DNA of 7,898 nucleotides from Desulfobacteraceae bacterium (lineage in GTDB: Bacteria > Desulfobacterota > Desulfobacteria > Desulfobacterales > BuS5), in the NCBI GenBank assembly GCA_030642865.1, contig DAOWMW010000054.1:1-7898 (forward strand). Reading direction: 5' to 3'. Every line of letters begins with the position of its first letter. Position 1 is the stretch's first letter. Below the pieces are notes generated by a model. That model had not been told where the DNA came from. It was given only the letters and a program-made list of their open reading frames with translations, and ran no database searches. Shown piece by piece: positions 1-5,880 of this stretch. The position numbers and the translations under genes are program-made.

Positions 1-4
1 TAGC

Positions 5-112
5 ATTTTAAGCGTCGATCCATCCTGCCTGACTGCGTTACGAAAACGTATAAATATCTTGATATTCCTGCGTTTTCACGCCTTGTCAGGCAGGCGCCTC
101 AACACTTAAAAT
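5..112. repeat. 108-bp imperfect palindromic element (REP/MITE-like)
   Basis: The two halves are imperfect reverse complements meeting at a 2-nt centre (TT, 59-60). Matching arms from outside inwards are ATTTTAAG (5-12) with CTTAAAAT (105-112), CCTGCCTGAC (24-33) with GTCAGGCAGG (85-94), GAAAACG (42-48) with CGTTTTC (71-77), and AATATC (53-58) with GATATT (61-66). The unpaired stretches between these arms are short and similar in length on both sides. Such an extended palindrome would form a long hairpin or cruciform. No coding sequence is visible in it, so a dispersed non-autonomous repeat is the likeliest explanation. The left flank is cut by the window edge, so a target-site duplication cannot be assessed. 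Confidence 0.7.
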
Positions 113-119
113 TGCCAAT

Positions 120-233
120 TTATTTTCGATCGAATCCTAAAGATGCTCCTAAAGCTAATCCCCACCGCCCCGTTAAAGACTCTCTTGCTTGAGACATAAG
201 AATTTTGTTTTCTGTTTTAGAAAGAGTAAGCAT
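120..233 (-). pseudogene. truncated N-terminal fragment of a membrane protein (DUF975-like?)
   Basis: A 37-codon reading frame starts at ATG 233 and stops at 120. Its central part, ARESLTGRWGLALGASL, resembles the N-terminal signature (ARxxLxGxWGLAIG followed by a membrane helix) that I associate with integral membrane proteins of the DUF975 type. The resemblance ends abruptly after GASL, where a transmembrane segment should begin, and the frame stops four codons later. The palindromic element at 5-112 begins eight bases beyond the stop, so insertion of or recombination at that element may have removed the rest of the gene. The upstream sequence AGAGAAAAA gives at best a weak ribosome-binding site. 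The family assignment rests on about 17 residues and is tentative; a chance small ORF remains possible. Confidence 0.4.
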
Positions 234-328
234 TTTTTCTCTTTTAATTTATATTTACGGTTAAGGATTGGGGATGAAATAAATTCACGATCCTAATTAT
301 AATTTTTTGAATCAAAGGGGGTAACATT

Positions 329-1134
329 TTAAAACTCACCAAAGGTATCTTCAACCAGATCATTTAATGTTTCCTGTATTCTGTCATCATCTGTGAGAGG
401 AAGACATATTGCAGCTTTGCATGCCTCATAAGGAGAGACATTTTCCCTGATAAGTCTGGCTGCATATATCAACAGGCGGGTACTTGCCCCCTCGGAGAGA
501 CCATGCTCTTTAATGTTTCTTATTTTTTCAGCTAAAGAGACAAGTTGCCGGGCTATTTTAATCTCAATCTCCCCTTCTTTGCAACAATCTCAACTTCCTT
601 TGAAAAAGGAGGGTAATTAAAATTTATTGCTATAAAACGCTGACGCGTACTCTGCTTGAGATCCTTTATAACAGATTGATATCCGGGGTTATATGAAATT
701 ACAACCAAAAAATTTTTATGCGCGTTTAAGGTTTCACCATTTTTGTCAACATGGAGAATTCGCCGGTTATCAGTTAATGGATGGATAACAACAGTTGTAT
801 CTTTACGAGCTTCCACCACCTCATCAAGGTAACAAATGGCACCCATGCGTACAGCTTTGGTCAATGGACCGTCACACCATACGGTTTCATCATTTTTTAA
901 AAGAAAACGACCGATCAAATCCGAAGCAAAAAGGTCTTCATGGCAGGCAATTGTTATAAGGGGACAATTTAAACTATGGGCCATATACTCAACAAACCTG
1001 GTCTTTCCGCATCCGGTGGGGCCCTTAAGCATCACCGGCAATCTGCCGGCATAGGCAGCTTTAAACATGCTGACCTCATTTTTTGTATTAAGATAATATG
1101 GTTCTTTTTCAATCATATAAAAATTTTTGTTCAT
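329..1134 (-). pseudogene. norQ: NorQ/CbbQ-type MoxR AAA+ ATPase with a one-base frameshift
   Basis: The family are AAA+ ATPases that, with a von Willebrand-domain partner (NorD or CbbO), remodel and activate metalloenzymes such as nitric oxide reductase or Rubisco. Counting from ATG 1134, Walker A is GPTGCGKT (38-45), Walker B ICYLDE (100-105), sensor 1 SYNPGYQ (N149) and the arginine-finger segment STRQRF (162-167). The intact frame stops at 553. The remaining CbbQ C-terminal domain, including GLSEGASTRLLIYAARLI and LPLTDDDR, is encoded in the -1 frame down to TAA at 329-331. One extra base near 571-577 (a GGGG run on the coding strand) restores a 268-residue protein, the family's normal length. 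ATG 1134 is preferred over TTG 1161 because GGAAG (1148-1144) lies 9 nt upstream of it. No norD follows. Whether this is a mutation or a sequencing error cannot be decided here. The paralogue name (norQ or cbbQ) is uncertain. Confidence 0.85.
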
Positions 1135-1197
1135 AAATATATTCTTCCAGATTATTTTCAATAATCAAAGGTGTGACCCTTTTTTTACCGTTAAAAA

Positions 1198-1224
1198 TTG
1201 ACATAAAACCCATTTAATTATATT
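1198..1224 (+). promoter_or_regulatory. sigma-70-like promoter for the TraB-like gene
   Basis: A consensus -35 TTGACA (1198-1203) is followed by TATATT (1219-1224) at a short 15-bp spacing, or by TATTCA (1221-1226) at 17 bp. Either gives a leader of roughly 25 nt before ATG 1256. The -10 region overlaps the TATAAT of the divergent promoter, so the two promoters probably cannot be occupied at the same time. Confidence 0.5.
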
Positions 1225-1245
1225 CAGATAGCAAACTATTTACAA
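1217..1245 (-). promoter_or_regulatory. sigma-70-like promoter for the NorQ-like gene
   Basis: On the minus strand TTGTAA (1245-1240) is followed after 17 bp by a perfect TATAAT (1222-1217). A transcript starting near 1210 would have a leader of about 75 nt before ATG 1134. The element overlaps the oppositely directed promoter of the TraB-like gene, and its -35 box overlaps that gene's ribosome-binding site. Confidence 0.6.
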
Positions 1246-1255
1246 GGAGTAATAT

Positions 1256-2422
1256 ATGGTTAAAACAGATGATGGTATGCTCCATCTTTTGAATGTAAAC
1301 GGAAAAGAGATTCTTCTTATTGGGACTGCCCATGTGTCAACGGAAAGTGTTGACCTTGTAATCTCCACCATAAAAGAGAATAACCCGGATACTGTTTGTG
1401 TTGAATTGTGCGAATCCAGATACCAAACCATAACGCAAAAACAAAAATGGCAGGAGATGGATGTAATAAAGGTAATAAAGGAAAAAAAAACATTTCTTCT
1501 TCTTTCCAACCTTTTGCTGGCATCTTTTCAAAAAAGGGTGGCCAGTAATTTTGAAATTACCCCTGGCCAGGAAATGTTAATGGCCATGGAAACCGCTGAT
1601 GAAGTGGGGGCTGCAATTTATCTTGCCGACAGGGATGTACACATCACACTTTCAAGGACATGGGGGGCCATGGGATTATGGGGCAAAGTCAAACTGATAT
1701 TTCAATTCCTTTTCTCCCTGGGCCAGATAAATGACATAACTAAAGAAGATATTGAAAAAATGAAAAAAGAAGATGTGCTTGAAACACTTCTTTCGGAAAT
1801 AGGACGAATTCAGCCCATTATCAAAACCATTCTCATAGATGAAAGGGATATGTACCTTGCCAGCAAAATTAAATCTGCCCCGGGCAAAAAAATTGTGGCT
1901 GTGGTTGGCGCAGGACATATCCCAGGGATTAAAAAATATATTAATACAGACCCGGATATTAAGGAGCTGGAAACCCTCCCGCCAAAAAGAAAAATGTCAT
2001 TTATTATGAAATGGGGCTTCCCTTTACTCATTTGTGCCCTTTTTGTAATTGGATTTTTTTATGGGGAAACAGATACTGGAATTCATATGATTAAATGGTG
2101 GATTATTGCAAATGGTGCTCTGGCAGGACTGGGAGCATCCCTGGCAATGGCTCACCCTTTAACCATTCTCTCATCCCTGGTGGCGGCGCCATTAACCTCT
2201 TTAAATCCGATGATCGCAGCAGGGTGGGTTTCAGGGCTTGTGGAAACCCTCATAAGAAAACCAAAAGTTATGGATCTTGAAAATTTTTCCAGCGACATAC
2301 TTACTGTAAGGGGGTTCTGGAAAAACAGACTCACACGGATACTCCTTATTGTGGTCTTTACCAATATTGGAAGCGGCATTGGCACCTTTGTTGCTATTCC
2401 CCTGATGGTAAAAATGTTATAA
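1256..2422 (+). CDS. TraB/PrgY-family membrane protein
   Basis: This 388-residue protein has the TraB-domain signature: GTAHVS at 23-28 (H26), VELCESRY at 49-56 (E50, E53), RDVHITLSRTW in the middle, and GAGH at 218-221 (H221). After the soluble domain comes a hydrophobic C-terminal third with several predicted membrane helices. The first covers about 253-270, two or three follow through the AHPLT and LNPM region, and the last is at the C terminus from about 365. The family includes enterococcal PrgY and TraB, which reduce pheromone signalling, and is related to Tiki/EreA-type putative metal-dependent hydrolases. The substrate in bacteria like this one is unknown. AAGGAGT (1244-1250) lies 5 nt before ATG and makes the start convincing. 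The next gene begins 30 bp downstream on the same strand, so co-transcription is likely. Confidence 0.9.
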   Translation: MVKTDDGMLHLLNVNGKEILLIGTAHVSTESVDLVISTIKENNPDTVCVELCESRYQTITQKQKWQEMDVIKVIKEKKTFLLLSNLLLASFQKRVASNFEITPGQEMLMAMETADEVGAAIYLADRDVHITLSRTWGAMGLWGKVKLIFQFLFSLGQINDITKEDIEKMKKEDVLETLLSEIGRIQPIIKTILIDERDMYLASKIKSAPGKKIVAVVGAGHIPGIKKYINTDPDIKELETLPPKRKMSFIMKWGFPLLICALFVIGFFYGETDTGIHMIKWWIIANGALAGLGASLAMAHPLTILSSLVAAPLTSLNPMIAAGWVSGLVETLIRKPKVMDLENFSSDILTVRGFWKNRLTRILLIVVFTNIGSGIGTFVAIPLMVKML

Positions 2423-2431
2423 TTCAAAAAT

Positions 2432-2449
2432 AAAGGAAGCCCTTTTTTT
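2432..2449 (+). promoter_or_regulatory. ribosome-binding site inside a small hairpin with a T-run
   Basis: AAAGG (2432-2436) can pair with CCTTT (2441-2445) around an AAGC loop, and T residues continue to 2449. The only good Shine-Dalgarno for the gene at 2453 lies within this hairpin. Its distance to the ATG is long: 13 nt after GGAAG, 16 nt after AAAGG. The 5-bp stem is weak. It could slightly reduce read-through or translation, or be incidental. Confidence 0.3.
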
Positions 2450-2452
2450 GCC

Positions 2453-3580
2453 ATGAAAATTGATAACCATCGCTCCTCTTTTCCTATTACGCAAGATTAT
2501 ATTTTTTTGAACCATGCAGCCGTATCCCCTGTATCATTAAAGGTTCTTAAGGCGGTTACAGATTTTTATAAAGAAAATGCAACCCAGGGGAGCAGAGAAT
2601 ATTTCAACTGGATTAAGCGGGTTGAAGCTGTTCGCAAGTCGGCCGCATCCATAATCAATGCCGATTCTGATGAAATAGCCTTTACCGAAAATACATCAGC
2701 AGGAATCAGCATAGTTGCATCAGGCTTTAACTGGAAAGAGAAGGATGAAGTAATTATACCTGTACCCGACTTTCCCTCCAATGTTTACCCGTGGCTGAAT
2801 GCAAAAAGAAAAGGTGCGGAGGTTAAATTTGTACAACGACACAATGGTTGTATAAATTTAAAAGATATTGAAAAAAAGATAACCTCCAGAACAAAAATGA
2901 TAGCATTGAGTTCTGTTGATTATTTATCAGGATTTGCTGCAAATCTTCCCGAGATTGGAAATTTTTGTAAAAAAAAAGGAATTTTTTTATTTGTTGATGC
3001 AATTCAGAGCCTGGGGGTTATCCCTTTAGATGTAAAAGAATGCGGCATCCATTTTCTTGCAGCAGGGGGGCACAAATGGTTAACAGGACCCATGGGAATC
3101 GGGATACTTTTTATCAGCAGGCAGGTAAACGATCTCTTAACTCCATTTAGCGTGGGATGGAAGAGTGTTATTAATGACGAGAATTTTGATATTAACTTTA
3201 CCCTCAAAAACAATGCCCTGCAATTTGAGTCTGGCACGATGAATATTTCAGGAATCCTCGGATTGGGGGAGGCCTTGAATCTGCTACAAGAGATTGGAAT
3301 TTCAAACATCCATTCTAAAGTTTTACATCTCAATGATATTTTTAAAACACACCTTGATAAACGTGGTCTTCATACTATTTCACCATCAGACAGGGAAAAC
3401 CGCTCTGGAATTTTATCATTTAAACCCTGGGATGATCCTGTAAAATGTTACAATTTTTTAACTTCAAAAAAAATCATGCTCTCCCTTCGTAATGGAAATA
3501 TCAGAATATCACCCCACTTTTATAATAACGAAGATGACATATTTGATTTTTTTAGCATTTTCGATGAACTTAAATTATAA
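2453..3580 (+). CDS. class V aminotransferase-fold PLP-dependent enzyme
   Basis: The 375-residue protein has the complete fold-type I, class V layout. The N-terminal substrate loop is LNHAAVSP (19-26), the cofactor-binding turn is TENTSAG (78-84), VDAIQSLG (181-188) supplies D182 to the pyridine nitrogen and Q185, and GGHKWLTGP contains the Schiff-base lysine K208. The C-terminal carboxylate-binding arginine is probably R351 in RISPHFYN. In SufS/IscS-type cysteine desulfurases and selenocysteine lyases a catalytic Cys precedes that arginine. Here the segment reads LSLRNGNIRIS with no Cys, so desulfurase activity is unlikely. The closest described groups are isopenicillin-N-epimerase-like and kynureninase-like enzymes, usually annotated only as aminotransferase class V. 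The substrate is unknown. It follows the TraB-like gene by 30 bp. No alternative in-frame start is close to the ribosome-binding site. Confidence 0.92.
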   Translation: MKIDNHRSSFPITQDYIFLNHAAVSPVSLKVLKAVTDFYKENATQGSREYFNWIKRVEAVRKSAASIINADSDEIAFTENTSAGISIVASGFNWKEKDEVIIPVPDFPSNVYPWLNAKRKGAEVKFVQRHNGCINLKDIEKKITSRTKMIALSSVDYLSGFAANLPEIGNFCKKKGIFLFVDAIQSLGVIPLDVKECGIHFLAAGGHKWLTGPMGIGILFISRQVNDLLTPFSVGWKSVINDENFDINFTLKNNALQFESGTMNISGILGLGEALNLLQEIGISNIHSKVLHLNDIFKTHLDKRGLHTISPSDRENRSGILSFKPWDDPVKCYNFLTSKKIMLSLRNGNIRISPHFYNNEDDIFDFFSIFDELKL

Positions 3581-3593
3581 AACTATTTCAACA

Positions 3594-3668
3594 CAAGCAG
3601 TGTCCGGTTAGAATCTTGCATGGGGAAAGTTTAATTGTTCCCTGTAGTTTCCTGACCGGACACTGCTG
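3594..3668. mobile_element. 75-bp MITE-like insertion with 9-bp target-site duplication
   Basis: AGCAGTGTCCGGTTAG (3596-3611) and CTGACCGGACACTGCT (3652-3667) are inverted repeats matching at 15 of 16 positions; the mismatch is a G-T wobble in RNA. An inner stem GGGAA (3623-3627) with TTCCC (3638-3642) continues the symmetry. The element is flanked by identical 9-bp direct repeats ATTTCAACA at 3585-3593 and 3669-3677, the expected footprint of transposition. Nothing in it codes for protein, so it would depend on a transposase encoded elsewhere. A 9-bp duplication occurs in several families including IS4-related ones; I do not assign a family. The strong hairpin may also weaken read-through from the aminotransferase gene into the MFS gene. 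Confidence 0.75.
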
Positions 3669-3696
3669 ATTTCAACAAACAGGAAGTATAAACAAA

Positions 3697-4962
3697 TTGA
3701 AAAACAGGTTACTGAAAAAATTAAATTTAGATACAGAGGATAATGCCTGGGATGTGGTGCTGGCCGGTTTTTTTTTGGTAATCCTTTTATATGGTTCATA
3801 CTATTGTTTTGGCGTTTTTTTAAAGCCCATTCTATCTGAACTCGGCTGGAGCAGAGCCCTTACTTCAGGGGCCATCTCTGTATATATGTTTATCCATGGC
3901 GCCTCTGGAATTCTCATGGGATATTTAAGTGATAAATACGGTGCCCGATGGGTAACATCAGTTAATACAATTATTATCGCTCTGGGATATTATTTTATGT
4001 CAAAAATCACAGAACCTGTTCACCTCTATTTATCCTTTGGTATAATAATAGGATTCGGTATGGGTGCAGCATACGTTCCCCCTCTTACAACTGTTACAAG
4101 GTGGTTTGTGTTGAAAAGAGGCCTGGCCATCGGTATTGTGGCAGCCGGGGTTGGCGTGGGGCAGATAATCTTTCCACCATTCACCAGATATCTTATTACA
4201 ATATATGGATGGAGAAATTCACTGGTTATCATAGGGCTTTTCATTGCCGTTGCAGGATTCCCTGTGACAATGCTGTTCAGGGAACCATCTGTAAAGATTT
4301 CCGAGACACCGGATAATAATATTCAAAACGAAAACAACGAAATCACAGGTAAAGATTACCGGTTAAAGGAAGCTGCTGGAACTTCATCATTCATGTTTTT
4401 GCTGTGCATCTTTATCACCCTTATTTTTGGCCTTACCATTGTCACCACACACCTGGTGGCTCATCTGGATGATATGGGGTTCGGAGCTATTCAGGCAGCT
4501 TTTGTTCTTACCCTGATTGGAGGAAGCGGCATAATAGGAAGAATAGCCATGGGAGGAGCAGCAGACAGATACAATTCAAAAAACCTCCTCCCTGTATCTC
4601 TTATGCTCCAGGCACTTTTATTGTTTTCATTGATATGGGTGAATAATTTACAGGGATTCTACATTGTTGCAGCACTTTACGGCCTGGGATACGGGGGCAC
4701 TTTACCATTAATCATTAAAAAAAATATCGATTTTTTTGGAACAGCCTGTTCCGGCACCATCTTCGGAGTCCTGATTTTTGGAGGAACTTCCGCAGGGGCA
4801 ATAGGGGCGCCATATGCCGGCTATATTTATGATAAAACCGGAGATTATTCAGCAGCCTTTTTAACAGGAGGTATTGTTTTATTAGCAGGAGTCATCTTGA
4901 GTTTAGTTCTTAACCCTCCCCGCAAAACGGGAATAAAGGTGAACATAAAAGAAATTTTATAA
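3697..4962 (+). CDS. MFS transporter, OFA/monocarboxylate-like
   Basis: This is a 421-residue protein with about twelve hydrophobic segments in two halves, separated by a hydrophilic loop at about 195-230 (ISETPDNNIQNENNEITGKD). Major-facilitator motif A is GYLSDKYGAR (75-84) after helix 2 and recurs as GGAADRY (286-292) after helix 8. GWSR near 50-53 and the RGLAIGIVAAGVGVGQ segment (141-156) are typical of the oxalate/formate antiporter and monocarboxylate-transporter branches. R282 in helix 8 lies where OxlT and MCT proteins carry a substrate-binding arginine; this positional match is my inference. The length is close to OxlT (about 418). A small carboxylate is therefore the likely substrate, but its identity is unknown. 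The start is TTG 3697, supported by AGGAAG (3681-3686) 10 nt upstream and immediately after the MITE duplication. Confidence 0.9.
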   Translation: MKNRLLKKLNLDTEDNAWDVVLAGFFLVILLYGSYYCFGVFLKPILSELGWSRALTSGAISVYMFIHGASGILMGYLSDKYGARWVTSVNTIIIALGYYFMSKITEPVHLYLSFGIIIGFGMGAAYVPPLTTVTRWFVLKRGLAIGIVAAGVGVGQIIFPPFTRYLITIYGWRNSLVIIGLFIAVAGFPVTMLFREPSVKISETPDNNIQNENNEITGKDYRLKEAAGTSSFMFLLCIFITLIFGLTIVTTHLVAHLDDMGFGAIQAAFVLTLIGGSGIIGRIAMGGAADRYNSKNLLPVSLMLQALLLFSLIWVNNLQGFYIVAALYGLGYGGTLPLIIKKNIDFFGTACSGTIFGVLIFGGTSAGAIGAPYAGYIYDKTGDYSAAFLTGGIVLLAGVILSLVLNPPRKTGIKVNIKEIL

Positions 4963-4963
4963 G

Positions 4964-4992
4964 TTGACCTTATGACCAAAAAAAGTTATGAT
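4964..4992 (+). promoter_or_regulatory. sigma-70-like promoter of the DtxR-family gene
   Basis: TTGACC (4964-4969) and TATGAT (4987-4992) each match consensus at five of six positions with an ideal 17-bp spacer. The promoter begins two bases after the MFS stop codon. Transcription near 4999 would give a leader of about 19 nt. The ATG at 4988 lies inside the -10 box and so cannot start translation of this transcript. The direct repeat TGACC-TTA-TGACC (4965-4977) overlaps the -35 and might be an operator, which is speculative. Confidence 0.6.
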
Positions 4993-5017
4993 TACTAAAA
5001 ATTTTAAGGGGGAATTT

Positions 5018-5455
5018 ATGAAAAAAAAAATGCTGTCTGCTAATCTTGAAGATTATCTTGAAACCATACTTGCACTGGAAAAATTAAAAAAAGTAGCAAG
5101 AGGTAAGGATATCGCCGAAAAAATGGGCGTCCTCCCAGGCTCTGTTACAGGGGCTCTGAAATCCCTTAACAAAAAAGGTCTGATTAACTGGGAAAAATAT
5201 GGTTATATTACTTTAACAGAACAAGGACTTGCCATTGCTGAAGAAACAACCAGGCGGCATAATGTTTTTTATGCTTTTCTGGCCAATGTGCTTCAGGTGG
5301 ATGAAGAAACAGCAAACACTACAGCATGCCGCATGGAACATGCAATGGATGCGGTTTCCATGGAAAAATTTGTCAGCTTTATGGATTATATTAATTGCTG
5401 CAAAACTCCAGAGATATCCTGCGTTCAGTCTTTTATAAAATATTGCAAAAATTAA
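5018..5455 (+). CDS. DtxR/MntR-family metal-dependent transcriptional repressor
   Basis: The 145-residue protein has an N-terminal winged helix (about 8-70, with IAEKMGVLPGSVTGALKSL as helix-turn-helix and YITLTEQG as wing) and a helical dimerisation/metal domain ending near 130. It lacks the SH3-like third domain of full-length DtxR. Candidate metal ligands are D12 and E15 (LEDYLE), H81, and C104, E107 and H108 in CRMEH. D12 is the MntR-type residue. C104 corresponds to the Cys of iron-type DtxR/IdeR, where MntR has Glu. The glutamate four residues after H81 in MntR is Y85 here. Iron is the more likely co-repressor, but the mixture leaves this open. Start 5018 is chosen over 4988 because TAAGGGGG (5005-5012) lies 5 nt upstream and the promoter -10 box overlaps 4988. 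Ten A residues follow the ATG. It may regulate itself and the adjacent MFS gene. Confidence 0.9.
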   Translation: MKKKMLSANLEDYLETILALEKLKKVARGKDIAEKMGVLPGSVTGALKSLNKKGLINWEKYGYITLTEQGLAIAEETTRRHNVFYAFLANVLQVDEETANTTACRMEHAMDAVSMEKFVSFMDYINCCKTPEISCVQSFIKYCKN

Positions 5456-5499
5456 CCATACCCATTCTGCACGTTTTATCATGGTAAGTCATTTCTACG

Positions 5500-5534
5500 G
5501 GACTATTCAAATCCGCAATCAGTATAATTAGTCC
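5500..5534. repeat. small inverted repeat after the regulator gene
   Basis: GGACTA (5500-5505) and TAGTCC (5529-5534) are perfect inverted repeats separated by 23 bp, with a partial continuation TT/AAT inside. No T-run follows, so it is a poor intrinsic terminator. It could be a degraded repeat or a binding site. No convincing terminator for the regulator gene is seen in 5456-5560. Confidence 0.3.
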
Positions 5535-5568
5535 TCCACTGTAAATTTTCAGATAATGAGGTGATTTT

Positions 5569-5626
5569 GTAACTACTCAGTTACACTGATTCAGTGTATT
5601 GCTGTAGATATTGGCTGAATAGTTAC
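5569..5626. mobile_element. 58-bp element with IS66-like GTAA...TTAC termini
   Basis: GTAACTACTCAG (5569-5580) and CTGAATAGTTAC (5615-5626) are inverted repeats matching at 11 of 12 positions. They are flanked by GTGATTTT (5561-5568) and ATGATTTT (5627-5634), an 8-bp direct repeat with one mismatch. IS66-family elements are known for ends starting GTAA and for 8-bp duplications, so this may be a miniature non-autonomous derivative or internally deleted remnant. Inside there is further symmetry. TGTAACT (5568-5574) pairs with AGTTACA (5579-5585), and ACACTGA-T-TCAGTGT (5583-5597) is a perfect palindrome. No coding capacity. A structured regulatory site is the main alternative. Confidence 0.55.
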
Positions 5627-5667
5627 ATGATTTTATTTATGTGAATATTTATACATATATTTTAACA

Positions 5668-5696
5668 TTGACATGTATTTTCAAGTCATATAAACT
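5668..5696 (+). promoter_or_regulatory. sigma-70-like promoter of valS
   Basis: A consensus TTGACA (5668-5673) is followed by TATAAA (5689-5694) at 15 bp or TAAACT (5691-5696) at 17 bp, in an AT-rich region. Transcription would start near 5702. It is the best promoter in the 5456-5892 gap and gives a leader of about 190 nt that contains the terminator at 5852-5878. Confidence 0.5.
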
Positions 5697-5701
5697 ATGT
5701 A

Positions 5702-5880
5702 AAATTTATAAAAAATATTTTAGATGTGTTGCCAGACCTAAGATATCTGACGGGGCTATGGCTTTTTATATTAATAAATTTACCATGTTACCGGCCAGAG
5801 CCTTCTGAAATTAATTGTCTGAAAATTTATATTTAATGTATTAACATTAATGGGGATTATTTATAATCCCCTTTTTTTAT
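5702..5880 (+). promoter_or_regulatory. structured valS leader, putative attenuator of unknown class
   Basis: Between the promoter and the ribosome-binding site the leader can form several helices. GGCTATGGC (5754-5762) can pair with GCCAGAGCC (5794-5802) at 8 of 9 positions. Its TGGC end can instead pair with GCCA at 5731-5734, where GCCAGA also occurs, so the two pairings exclude each other. TTAATGT (5833-5839) and ACATTAA (5844-5850) form a perfect hairpin one base before the terminator. GGGG at 5752-5755 could compete for the terminator's CCCC. The T-box consensus (a UGGN-ACC bulge sequence) was looked for and not found. Attenuation is inferred from the layout, and the signal sensed is unknown. 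Confidence 0.45.
5852..5878 (+). terminator. intrinsic terminator directly before the valS ribosome-binding site
   Basis: GGGGATTAT (5852-5860) and ATAATCCCC (5863-5871) are perfect inverted repeats around TT, so the loop is effectively four or more bases. Seven T residues (5872-5878) follow. The valS Shine-Dalgarno AGGAG starts at 5881, leaving no room for a promoter in between. valS transcripts must therefore read through this hairpin, which suggests regulated termination. Confidence 0.85.

Noticed and set aside
571..582. Programmed -1 frameshift in the NorQ-like gene
   Set aside because: GGGG allows slippage, but no canonical X XXY YYZ heptamer or clear downstream stimulator is seen, and the family is not known for recoding. 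Mutation or sequencing error is simpler.
2152..2454. 100-codon minus-strand ORF opposite the TraB-like gene
   Set aside because: It is antisense to conserved coding sequence, has no recognisable domain, and is best explained as a shadow frame.
3004..3333. 109-codon minus-strand ORF opposite the aminotransferase gene
   Set aside because: It is antisense to the conserved PLP-binding region and shows no family features.
3596..3667. The inverted repeat as a plain intrinsic terminator
   Set aside because: There is no T-run after the 3' arm, and the identical 9-bp flanks are better explained by transposition.
3608..3799. 63-codon minus-strand ORF starting over the MFS gene and ending in the MITE
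   Set aside because: It is composed of antisense transporter sequence and the palindromic element, with no coding signature.
4988..5017. Upstream ATG at 4988 as start of the DtxR-family gene
   Set aside because: It lies inside the TATGAT -10 box and has no Shine-Dalgarno, whereas 5018 has TAAGGGGG at good spacing and matches the usual family N terminus.
5771..5805. Sequence TGTTACCGG as a T-box antiterminator core
   Set aside because: The T-box core needs UGGN before ACC to pair with the tRNA acceptor end. Here it reads UGUU, and no AGGGUGG context precedes it.
5758..5808. Possible 16-codon leader peptide before valS
   Set aside because: It has no valine codons and no good ribosome-binding site, so it does not fit a translation-coupled valine attenuator.
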